From Methylopumilus sp036745495 (GTDB lineage: Bacteria > Pseudomonadota > Gammaproteobacteria > Burkholderiales > Methylophilaceae), in the NCBI GenBank assembly GCA_036745495.1, contig DAIOGA010000007.1, forward strand, positions 1 to 37,670: a stretch of DNA of 37,670 nt, written 5' to 3'. Position 1 is the stretch's first letter. Each line of letters starts with the position of its first letter. The notes beneath the pieces were generated by a model. That model saw only the letters and a list, made by a program, of their open reading frames with translations, had not been told where the DNA came from and made no database searches. The translations under genes and the position numbers were made by a program. This document shows positions 26,054-33,537 of the stretch, in pieces.

Positions 26054-26776
26054 ATGACAAAATACTTCAGCAAATTTACCCTAGCAATCCTAGTCACTTT
26101 TTTTATGTTTGGTTGTGCTTCACAACAAAACAGAGACCCTCTAGAAGGTCTTAACCGTACAATTTACAAATTCAATGATGTGGTCGATAACGTTGCACTA
26201 AAACCGGTCGCTAAAGGCTATCAAGCAGCTACACCAAATATTGTTCAAAAAGGTATTCATAACTTCTTTAGCAATACCCGAGATGTCATTACTGCAATTA
26301 ACGAGCTTTTACAATTTAAAGTAAAAGAAGCTTTAAATACAGCGGGTCGCGTAGCAGTTAATACTACGGTTGGTTTGCTGGGTGTTATTGATGTTCACTC
26401 TATGAGCGGGGGTGTTAGAACTCAAGCTGACTTTGGTCAAACACTAGGTCGCTATGGCTTTGATAGCGGCGCTTATTTAGTACTTCCATTGATTGGGCCT
26501 TCAAGCACTCGTGATGGTATTGGCTTTATTACCGACGAATTCCTTTTTGATCCAGTTTCATATATTAACGATGATACTTCGCGTTATGTAACAGTAGGCA
26601 TCCAAGTTATTGATATGCGTGCAGATCTTCTTGAAGATACCGATATTCGTGACCAAGCATTCGATCCTTACGCATTCATGCGAGATACGTACTTGCAATA
26701 TAGAGATCACAAAGTAAGTGGTGAAAAAGATGGTGACGAGGGTGTTAAACCCTACTCAGTTCCAATTGCTCATTAA
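26054..26776 (+). CDS. mlaA: MlaA/VacJ outer-membrane lipoprotein
   Basis: A 240-residue lipoprotein that removes misplaced phospholipids from the outer leaflet of the outer membrane. The signal peptide ends in lipobox MFGC, with lipidated C21. DPLEGLNRTIYKFND is the family start, and GRYGFDSGAYLVLPLIGPSSTRDG lies centrally. It stands apart from the usual mlaFEDCB cluster, which is not in this window. It converges on pmbA with 6 bases between the stops. A 112-base gap upstream, after phr, should contain its promoter, but I see no clear one. Confidence 0.94.
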   Translation: MTKYFSKFTLAILVTFFMFGCASQQNRDPLEGLNRTIYKFNDVVDNVALKPVAKGYQAATPNIVQKGIHNFFSNTRDVITAINELLQFKVKEALNTAGRVAVNTTVGLLGVIDVHSMSGGVRTQADFGQTLGRYGFDSGAYLVLPLIGPSSTRDGIGFITDEFLFDPVSYINDDTSRYVTVGIQVIDMRADLLEDTDIRDQAFDPYAFMRDTYLQYRDHKVSGEKDGDEGVKPYSVPIAH

Positions 26777-26782
26777 TACCGA

Positions 26783-28117
26783 TTAACTAGAAGCAATGCT
26801 CATTGCTTCTAGTAATATTGAGCCTGTGTGTTTCGATCCATTCCTGTAAACATCATTCCCAATCGCAACAATCTGTTTTAACATATCTTTCATATTACCT
26901 GCAATCGTAATCTCCTCAACTGGATATGCAATTATCCCGTCTTCTACCCAGTAACCTGCAGCACCCCTAGAATAATCACCCGTTACCATATTCAATCCAT
27001 GGCCTAGAAGCTCGGTCACAAGCAACCCTTTGTGCATTGTTTTGATAAGCTCGCTTAAATTTTTACTGCCTGTCTTTACAATTAAATTGTGAGCTCCACC
27101 AGCATTGCCCGTTGATTGCATGCCTAGCTTCTTTGCAGAAAAAGAAGACAGAAGATATCCATTAATAATGCCTTGATCAACTAATAATCTTGAATGCGTT
27201 GCCACTCCCTCATCATCAAAGACAGAGCTAGCATCTCCACGCAAAAGAAATGGATTTTCTTCAATCGTTAATTGATCGCTCGCTACCTTTTGTCCAAGAG
27301 AATTTAAAAGAAATGAGGATTGGCGATATAAGTTACCCCCTGATATAGCCGAAACAAGAGATGAGATAAGTCCCGTGGCTATTGGTGCTTCAAAAATTAC
27401 TGGCGCATGACAGGTGTCAATTTTTTTGGCGCCTAATCGAGAGAGAGTTCGAGTCCCGGCCATCTTCCCGATAGATTCAACGGATTCCAAATCCTCAACA
27501 TGTCTTGCTGATGAATACCAATAATCTCTCTGCATCATTGATGCTTCTTCTGCAATTACGGAACAACCAATTGAATGTCTCGATGTTGGATACCCCCCCA
27601 TAAAACCATGGCTATTTGCATAAATAAAAATACCTTCGGAAGAAGAAATGCTCGCACCTTCGGAATTATTAATTTTTCGACTCACATCAAGCGCAGCCGC
27701 CTCACATGTTTGAGCTAGATCAATCATATGATCTATAGAAATATCCCACGCGTTATGAAGATCCAGATCTTTCATATCGGTTGCCATAAGATTTTTATCG
27801 GCAAGACCAAATAAAGGATCTTCTGCTGTGTAGCGTGCAATATTAAAAGCGGCGTCTACAGTATCTTCAATACTTTGCATGGATAAATCAGACGAACTTG
27901 AACTACCTTTTCGGTAACCATTATAAAGTGTGACAGAGAATCCTTTATCTCTATTAATTTCTAGAGTTTCAAGGCTACCTAAGCGTACAGAAATATTTTT
28001 GCCAGTCCCATAACTAACTTCCACTTCGGATGAAGTCGCACCAATTTTTTTTGCATAACATAAAGTATGGTCAGCAATTTTTTTAAGATGTTCCAAATCA
28101 AATTGATTTTTTTTCAT
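26783..28117 (-). CDS. pmbA: TldE/PmbA metalloprotease-associated protein
   Basis: The 444-residue protein is one half of the TldD/TldE pair, which processes microcin and other peptides in the cytosol. The family pattern is visible: GKNISVRLGSLETLE, then GYRKGSSSSSDLS, and late VTGDYSRGAAGYWVEDG. TldE lacks the metal HExxxH of TldD, and none is seen here. The start MKKNQFDLEHLKKI is ATG. It is divergent from darP, an arrangement also found in E. coli. Its last five sense codons lie inside a strong inverted repeat. Confidence 0.93.
   Translation of the reverse strand: MKKNQFDLEHLKKIADHTLCYAKKIGATSSEVEVSYGTGKNISVRLGSLETLEINRDKGFSVTLYNGYRKGSSSSSDLSMQSIEDTVDAAFNIARYTAEDPLFGLADKNLMATDMKDLDLHNAWDISIDHMIDLAQTCEAAALDVSRKINNSEGASISSSEGIFIYANSHGFMGGYPTSRHSIGCSVIAEEASMMQRDYWYSSARHVEDLESVESIGKMAGTRTLSRLGAKKIDTCHAPVIFEAPIATGLISSLVSAISGGNLYRQSSFLLNSLGQKVASDQLTIEENPFLLRGDASSVFDDEGVATHSRLLVDQGIINGYLLSSFSAKKLGMQSTGNAGGAHNLIVKTGSKNLSELIKTMHKGLLVTELLGHGLNMVTGDYSRGAAGYWVEDGIIAYPVEEITIAGNMKDMLKQIVAIGNDVYRNGSKHTGSILLEAMSIASS
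26787..26812. terminator. Perfect 12-bp inverted repeat at the mlaA/pmbA convergence
   Basis: CTAGAAGCAATG (26787-26798) pairs exactly with CATTGCTTCTAG (26801-26812) across a 2-base centre. It sits 10 bases after the mlaA stop and encodes the last five sense codons of pmbA. No T-run follows on either strand, so termination or 3'-end stabilisation in both directions is likely but not certain. Confidence 0.5.
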
Positions 28118-28192
28118 GTCTTGATAGAAGAAAAAGTAAACCCTGTTATCATAACTTAGAAATAGTCACTCTTTAAGCTCACTTACATTCAT

Positions 28193-28693
28193 ATGGCAAA
28201 AGATAAGGATTTAGAAAAAAAAACTGTCAGCAGGACGCAACTTAAGCTCGAGGCTGAGAATCTTCAATCCCTTGGATTAAAATTGTGTGAATTATCTTCA
28301 TCCAAATTAAAAGCGCTAAATTTGCCTCCAAATTTATTTGAAGCCATTCTAGACATGCAAAAAATTACAAGCAATGGTGCCAAAAGGCGCCAAAGTCAAT
28401 ATATAGGCAAGCTCATGAGAAATTTTGATTCAACTGAATTAAATACCATTATGACGTTTTGGGATCAACAAGAACTTAAAGAAAAACAACATTTTCATAA
28501 CATAGAATTGTGGCGAAAAAAATTAGTTCAAGAGCCTGAGAGCATTAATGATTTCTTAACTGTATTTCCTACTGAAGAAAAATTAATTTTATTAAATACT
28601 ATTAAAGAAGCTATAGAAGAAAAAAATAAAGACAAGGTGCCTAAATATAATCGTGAGTTATTTAAGCTTATAAAAAAAATTATTGAAAAATAA
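28193..28693 (+). CDS. darP: DarP/YjgA, dual-action ribosomal maturation protein
   Basis: The 166-residue DUF615 protein associates with the large ribosomal subunit precursor. SRTQLKLEAENLQSLG near the N-terminus and ITSNGAKRRQSQYIGKLMR in the middle are the family signatures. The C-terminal end is Lys-rich. It is divergent from pmbA across 75 bases and converges on the PDZ gene with 2 bases between stops. The start is ATG. Confidence 0.93.
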   Translation: MAKDKDLEKKTVSRTQLKLEAENLQSLGLKLCELSSSKLKALNLPPNLFEAILDMQKITSNGAKRRQSQYIGKLMRNFDSTELNTIMTFWDQQELKEKQHFHNIELWRKKLVQEPESINDFLTVFPTEEKLILLNTIKEAIEEKNKDKVPKYNRELFKLIKKIIEK

Positions 28694-28695
28694 AG

Positions 28696-29451
28696 TTATC
28701 TACGATTAAGTTCTGCGCTCACTTCTTTTTCTTCTTCATCTCTCGCATATTTTATTTTCACTTTATTACCTTGTTGTTTAAATACTGATTTAGAAAAATC
28801 TTCCGGTGATTCAGTATTGACATCATTCAATGCAATTATCACATCACCTTTTTGAATGCCTGCTTTAAAAGCCGGTGAATCCTTAATAACTGCAACAACT
28901 TTTAAACCCTTTTCCTGTTGCGTCTCTTTTGTGTCTGAGTTTTTTGTGGTTAATTTAATAAGGTGTAAACCTAAAATAGGTTGTGGCAACTTAGCCCAAT
29001 ACGTTGCATAAAATTCAAATTTGCTATTTTTATCTTTTAAATCTGATTCACTCACCTCAATCACAGCATTTTTTTCACCCTTATGCTCTTTTTTCATTTC
29101 ATCATGAATCTGTCTTAGTCTTGCAGATCGAGTCATTTCGTTTATTTTTCGGTCGTATACTAAAACCACATCCGCCTCAATAGACTGAGCATGCTTAAGC
29201 GCTTGATTAGGCTCTACAAATGGCCCTTGAAATGAAGAGGTACCCATTAAATCATATCCATCTTCTAACATTTTAATATTGTCTTTTTCTTTATTCATGC
29301 CAGCATAAATTTTAGTATCGGGCTTTTTTTGCAATGAATGTAAATTGCTATTACTTTGAGTTAGATAATTTGCTTGGAATACATTTGTTTCTTCAGCGAC
29401 AGCTAAGATACTGAATAAATTCAGCATTATAAAAATAAGTTTAAATGGCAT
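28696..29451 (-). CDS. Exported PDZ-domain protein, role unknown
   Basis: The 251-residue product has a signal peptide (about 1-19, ending LAVA). An N-terminal region (45-165) carries an unusual pattern with KIYAGMNKEKDNIKMLEDGY, then LMGTSSF, then ADVVLVYDR and FYATYWAKLP. A PDZ domain follows (about 182-247, with VIKDSPAFKAGIQKGDVIIALND). There is no protease triad, so it is not a DegP-type enzyme. I have the impression of similar proteins in other proteobacteria, but I recognise no function. A periplasmic protein-binding role is a guess. It sits between darP and mog, and is divergent from mog. Confidence 0.8.
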   Translation of the reverse strand: MPFKLIFIMLNLFSILAVAEETNVFQANYLTQSNSNLHSLQKKPDTKIYAGMNKEKDNIKMLEDGYDLMGTSSFQGPFVEPNQALKHAQSIEADVVLVYDRKINEMTRSARLRQIHDEMKKEHKGEKNAVIEVSESDLKDKNSKFEFYATYWAKLPQPILGLHLIKLTTKNSDTKETQQEKGLKVVAVIKDSPAFKAGIQKGDVIIALNDVNTESPEDFSKSVFKQQGNKVKIKYARDEEEKEVSAELNRR

Positions 29452-29507
29452 AGAACCCTCTCAAGGCGATAATGTTATGATCAAGCTTTTACTAATTATG
29501 ACTCATC

Positions 29508-30083
29508 ATGAAAAATAAGTTCACTAAAATTGGACTCATTTCAATTAGCGATCGAGCTTCAAAAGGCGAATATGAAGACCAAGGCATTCCCAATCTAAAA
29601 TCTTGGCTTCAAAAGGCTTTAAGCTCACCTTTTGAAACTATAGAAAAAGTTATTCCTGATGAAAAATCTCTCATTGAGTCTTCATTAATTAATTTTGTGG
29701 ATACCGAACTGTGCGATTTGGTACTTACAACAGGAGGTACAGGGCCTGCTTTAAGAGATGTAACTCCTGAAGCAACTCTAGCTATTGCAGATCGTGAGAT
29801 GCCTGGCTTTGGCGAACAAATGCGTCAGATCAGTTTACATTTTGTTCCAACTGCAATTCTGTCGAGACAAGTTGCCGTTATTCGAAAAAATACACTTATC
29901 ATCAATTTGCCTGGCCAGCCTAAATCTATTGCACAAACACTTGAAGGGTTAAAAAATGATCAAGGTGAAGTAATAGTACATGGCATTTTTGCTGCAGTGC
30001 CTTATTGCATCGATCTTTTAAATGGGCCTTTTATTGAAACCCATGAATATATTGTGAAAACTTTTAGGCCCAAAGCAAAATAA
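29508..30083 (+). CDS. mog: Molybdopterin adenylyltransferase
   Basis: The 191-residue enzyme adenylates molybdopterin before metal insertion. Family motifs: IGLISISDRASKGEYEDQG near residues 8-26 and TTGGTGPALRDVTPEAT near 74-90, plus INLPGQPKS. Length is typical of Mog. No other molybdenum cofactor gene is in the window. thiL starts 2 bases after its stop. Confidence 0.93.
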   Translation: MKNKFTKIGLISISDRASKGEYEDQGIPNLKSWLQKALSSPFETIEKVIPDEKSLIESSLINFVDTELCDLVLTTGGTGPALRDVTPEATLAIADREMPGFGEQMRQISLHFVPTAILSRQVAVIRKNTLIINLPGQPKSIAQTLEGLKNDQGEVIVHGIFAAVPYCIDLLNGPFIETHEYIVKTFRPKAK

Positions 30084-30085
30084 TA

Positions 30086-31030
30086 ATGACTTCAGAATTT
30101 GAAATTATTGACCGCTACTTTAAGAAAAAAACGAAGCAAACTGCTTTAGGTGTTGGCGATGATGCAGCACTGATTAATGTTCAAAAGAATTATCAATTAG
30201 TCACTTCTTCTGACATGCTTGTAGAAAATACTCACTTTCTAAAAAATACAAATCCATCTCAATTAGGCTGGAAATCATTAGCGGTTAATTTGTCTGATAT
30301 CGCAGCAATGGGTGCTTCACCTAAATGGGCTACTTTATCAATATCATTACCAAAAATAAATCATGCTTGGCTTAAGAAATTTTCAGCAGGCTTTTTTAAG
30401 TGTGCAGATAAATTCGGCATTGATCTTATTGGGGGTGATACCACTAAAGGGCCACTTAGTATTTCAATCACCATTATGGGTGAAATCAAAAAAAATGAAG
30501 CTTTATTGAGATCTGGTGCAAAAATTAATGACGATATTTGGGTAACGGGTCAATTAGGCCTTGCATCAATGGGTTTAGCAAGTCTTCAAGGCAAATTAAA
30601 ACTACCGCCGCGTATAAAAATTAAATGTATAAGAGCGCTTGAAACACCTATTCCAAAAACCTCTTTAGGCTCTCATTTATCTCGCTATGCAAATAGTTGT
30701 ATTGATATTTCTGACGGTCTTATTCAAGATTTAAGGCATATTTTAAAAGCATCAAAAGTAGGCGCCTCTCTATTCCTAAATGACATACCATGTGAAAAGT
30801 TTATTCACACAACAAAACAATACCAATTTTTATTGAATGGTGGCGATGATTATGAACTACTATTTACAGCAGCTAAAAAAAATAGATCTTATATCAAAAA
30901 AATTGCAAAAAAAACAAACACTCCTGTCAATATAATCGGTACCATCATTAAGAAAAAGTCTCTAAGTATATTAAGCGAGCAAGGAAAATCAGTAAAATTC
31001 AACCCTAAGGGATTTGATCATTTTGCTTAA
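30086..31030 (+). CDS. thiL: Thiamine-monophosphate kinase
   Basis: The 314-residue ATP-dependent kinase makes thiamine pyrophosphate from the monophosphate. Motifs: GVGDDAAL near the N-terminus, then DMLVENTHF, WKSLAVNLSDIAAMGA, GGDTTKG and CIDISDGLIQDL. Length is normal. No TPP riboswitch is seen upstream, where mog lies 2 bases away. pgpA begins inside its 3' end, the usual thiL-pgpA pair. Confidence 0.95.
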   Translation: MTSEFEIIDRYFKKKTKQTALGVGDDAALINVQKNYQLVTSSDMLVENTHFLKNTNPSQLGWKSLAVNLSDIAAMGASPKWATLSISLPKINHAWLKKFSAGFFKCADKFGIDLIGGDTTKGPLSISITIMGEIKKNEALLRSGAKINDDIWVTGQLGLASMGLASLQGKLKLPPRIKIKCIRALETPIPKTSLGSHLSRYANSCIDISDGLIQDLRHILKASKVGASLFLNDIPCEKFIHTTKQYQFLLNGGDDYELLFTAAKKNRSYIKKIAKKTNTPVNIIGTIIKKKSLSILSEQGKSVKFNPKGFDHFA

Positions 31031-31502
31031 TATTAAATTCTTACTCAAACACCCATCACATTTTATAGCGCTAGGTTTTGGAGCTGGACTTTCAAAAAAG
31101 GCACCGGGCACTTTAGGCACTCTTGTCGGTATCCCTCTTTATTTATTTATTTTTTCTTATAGTTTTTTCATACAGATAATAGTTGCTTTTTTATTTACAG
31201 TTGGAGGTATTTTTGTCTGCAGCCAAACAGCTCATGCACTAAAGCTTAAAGACCCGAGTGCTATTGTTTGGGATGAAATTTCAGCCTTTTTTTTAATGTT
31301 AATTATTGCTCATCCCGTTTTAAATATTTTTCAAATTTTTGAGTTGTTTATACTTTTTAGAATCTTCGATATTTGGAAGCCCTTCCCAATTAGTTATATA
31401 GACAGACGCATAGGCGGCGGATTGGGCATCATGCTCGATGATTATGTCGCCGCTTTTTTTGCGCTAATAGTTTATTTTTCAATTCAATGGCTCATACATT
31501 AA
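31023..31502 (+). CDS. pgpA: Phosphatidylglycerophosphatase A
   Basis: The roughly 160-residue inner-membrane phosphatase makes phosphatidylglycerol. KKAPGTLGTLVG and IVWDEISAFFLM are family blocks and at least three hydrophobic segments are visible. Two TTG starts are possible: 31014 and 31023. I prefer 31023 because TAAGGGA at 31006-31012 is too close to the first. Either way it overlaps the thiL stop. The end overlaps the cinA start by 16 bases. Confidence 0.9.
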   Translation: MLNIKFLLKHPSHFIALGFGAGLSKKAPGTLGTLVGIPLYLFIFSYSFFIQIIVAFLFTVGGIFVCSQTAHALKLKDPSAIVWDEISAFFLMLIIAHPVLNIFQIFELFILFRIFDIWKPFPISYIDRRIGGGLGIMLDDYVAAFFALIVYFSIQWLIH

Positions 31503-31987
31503 TTCAAGATGTATGCTTTCAGTTGGGCAGCGCTCTTAATAAGCGTAATTTGCGCATTGTGCTTGCTGAATCATGCACCGGAGGATTGGTGTGTCAACAA
31601 CTCACAAATATTCCTGGGAGCTCTGTCTGGTTTGACCGAGGATTTATAACCTATAGCAATGAGTCAAAAATAGAATTGCTTAAGGTTAACCAAAATACAC
31701 TCTCAAAATTCGGCGCAGTAAGTAAGGAAATTGCATCAGAAATGGCATTAGGGGCACTCGATGCGAGTCACGCTGATATCGCTTTATCAATTACTGGCAT
31801 CGCCGGTCCTTCAGGAGGATCAATTGATAAGCCTGTGGGCACTGTTTTCTTTGCTATTGCTTATCAAAATAAGGTCGTTTTTAATGCTTCAAAAATCTTC
31901 CCTGGATCAAGAGAAAACATACGTAAATCTTCTTGTCTATTTGCACTAAATCAGGTCTTAGCGCTTACTTTAAACCCCCAAGTATGA
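31487..31987 (+). CDS. pncC: Nicotinamide-nucleotide amidase (CinA C-terminal type)
   Basis: The 166-residue stand-alone CinA C-terminal domain deamidates NMN back to nicotinate mononucleotide. LAESCTGGLVCQQLTNIPGSS holds the catalytic serine, and FITYSNESK and LSITGIAGPSGGS are present. It lies directly before recA, the well-known cinA-recA order. It overlaps pgpA at the 5' end and ends 45 bases before recA. Confidence 0.93.
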   Translation: MAHTLIQDVCFQLGSALNKRNLRIVLAESCTGGLVCQQLTNIPGSSVWFDRGFITYSNESKIELLKVNQNTLSKFGAVSKEIASEMALGALDASHADIALSITGIAGPSGGSIDKPVGTVFFAIAYQNKVVFNASKIFPGSRENIRKSSCLFALNQVLALTLNPQV

Positions 31988-32032
31988 AATAATTATTAGT
32001 GATAAAAACACTTTAATTAAAGGCAAATATAG

Positions 32033-33067
32033 ATGGATGACAATAAAAGTAAAGCACTCGCTGCAGCGTTAGCGCAGATCGAAAAACAATTCGGAAAAGG
32101 CTCTGTCATGAGGATGGATGATTCCGATGTCATCGAAGATATTCAGTCTGTTTCAACAGGCTCTTTAGGTCTTGATATAGCACTTGGCATTGGCGGCCTT
32201 CCTAGAGGACGTGTTGTTGAAATATATGGTCCAGAATCATCAGGCAAGACCTCTTTAACCCTATCCGTTATTGCTCAGATGCAAAAACTAGGTGGTGTAG
32301 CTGCCTTTATTGATGCTGAACATGCCCTTGACCCTCAGTACGCAGCCAAATTAGGGGTTGTTGTTCCAGACTTACTCATTTCTCAGCCTGATACAGGTGA
32401 GCAAGCGCTTGAAATTGCAGATATGCTTGTAAGAAGTGGTTCGGTAGATATTGTGGTGGTTGACTCGGTAGCAGCTTTAACACCACGCGCAGAAATTGAA
32501 GGTGAAATGGGTGATTCACATATGGGGCTTCAGGCTCGGCTGATGTCTCAAGCATTAAGAAAATTAACAGGCAATATTAAAAAAACAAATACACTTGTCA
32601 TATTTATTAATCAAATTCGTATGAAGATTGGCGTAATGTTTGGAAATCCTGAAACAACAACCGGTGGCAATGCTCTTAAATTTTACGCTTCTGTAAGGCT
32701 TGATATTCGTCGCATTGGTGCAATTAAAAAAGGTGATGAAGTTGTGGGTGCTGAAACAAGAGTTAAAGTGGTTAAAAATAAAGTCGCTCCTCCATTTAAA
32801 CAAGCAGAATTTGATGTGCTTTATGGTGAAGGTATTTCAAGAGAAGGTGAAATCATTGAAATTGGCGCTCAATTGAAATTTATTGAGAAAGCAGGCGCAT
32901 GGTATAGCTATAACGGCGAAAAGATTGGTCAAGGCAAGGATAACGCAAGAGAGTTTTTAAAAGAAAATCCAAAAATTGCTCAAGAAATTGAAGATAAGAT
33001 TAGAGCGAACTCATCAGCTCTGAGCGAAGCAATGACTGCGCCGCAGGAAACTGACGAAACTGAGTAA
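32033..33067 (+). CDS. recA: Recombinase RecA
   Basis: A 344-residue RecA. Walker A is GPESSGKT (66-73), and IDAEHALDPQYAAKLGV, VVVDSVAALTPRAEIEGEMGDSHMGLQARLMSQALRKL-type core and NQIRMKIGVMFGNPETTTGGNALKFYASVRLDIRR-type L2 region are intact in this order. The C-terminal tail is acidic. An AAAGG ribosome site precedes the ATG. The 45-base upstream gap has no CTGT-N8-ACAG LexA box. recX overlaps or follows directly, as in many proteobacteria. Confidence 0.98.
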   Translation: MDDNKSKALAAALAQIEKQFGKGSVMRMDDSDVIEDIQSVSTGSLGLDIALGIGGLPRGRVVEIYGPESSGKTSLTLSVIAQMQKLGGVAAFIDAEHALDPQYAAKLGVVVPDLLISQPDTGEQALEIADMLVRSGSVDIVVVDSVAALTPRAEIEGEMGDSHMGLQARLMSQALRKLTGNIKKTNTLVIFINQIRMKIGVMFGNPETTTGGNALKFYASVRLDIRRIGAIKKGDEVVGAETRVKVVKNKVAPPFKQAEFDVLYGEGISREGEIIEIGAQLKFIEKAGAWYSYNGEKIGQGKDNAREFLKENPKIAQEIEDKIRANSSALSEAMTAPQETDETE

Positions 33068-33530
33068 CACAAAAAATAATCCTTTAATTTTACTTAAAAA
33101 AAGATCGCTTTATTACCTAGCAAAAAGAGAATATTCGCATCTCGAATTAAAATTAAAATTAAGTGAATACGCTCAAACGCTTGAATTGAATGAAGAGGCG
33201 TTAGATCTTTTTTTGTCATCTTTAGTATCCGAAGGATGGCTTTCTAATGAGCGGTATTGCGAACAATTTATTCATGCAAAAAAGAATAAATTTGGGCGTT
33301 ATAAAATTGTTAGGGAACTTGAAGAAAAAGGGATAGACCAGGCTCTTATTGAGCGATACCTTAGCCCCCTTAAAAACCAAGAATTATTATATGCAAAACA
33401 GGTTTGGCAAAAAAAATTTAAATTTCTCCCATCCTCTAAAGAGGAATGGTCAAAACAAGCTCGCTTCCTTCAAAGTCGCGGATTTGATGTTTCTCTCATA
33501 AAAAAAATATTGAACGCCAAGGAAGAATAG
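33060..33530 (+). CDS. recX: RecX, regulator of RecA (probable CTG start)
   Basis: The 156-residue protein would bind and restrain RecA filaments. The N-terminal repeat LLKKRSLYYLAKREYS, then SLVSEGWLSNERYCEQF and GRYKIVRELEEKGI, match RecX. The first standard start in frame is a TTG at 33186 (MNEEALD), which would remove the whole first repeat. The frame stays open back to 33036, and the only sensible upstream start is CTG at 33060 (LSNTKNNP), with AGGA at 33045-33048 about 11 bases before it and an 8-base overlap with recA. No ATG, GTG or other TTG is in frame there. A sequencing error or other rare start is the alternative. Confidence 0.82.
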   Translation: MSNTKNNPLILLKKRSLYYLAKREYSHLELKLKLSEYAQTLELNEEALDLFLSSLVSEGWLSNERYCEQFIHAKKNKFGRYKIVRELEEKGIDQALIERYLSPLKNQELLYAKQVWQKKFKFLPSSKEEWSKQARFLQSRGFDVSLIKKILNAKEE

Positions 33531-33537
33531 TTAGCGT

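Noticed and set aside
29452..29507. Possible riboswitch or TPP element near mog-thiL
   Set aside because: The leader is only 56 bases and contains no TPP or molybdenum-cofactor aptamer core that I can see.
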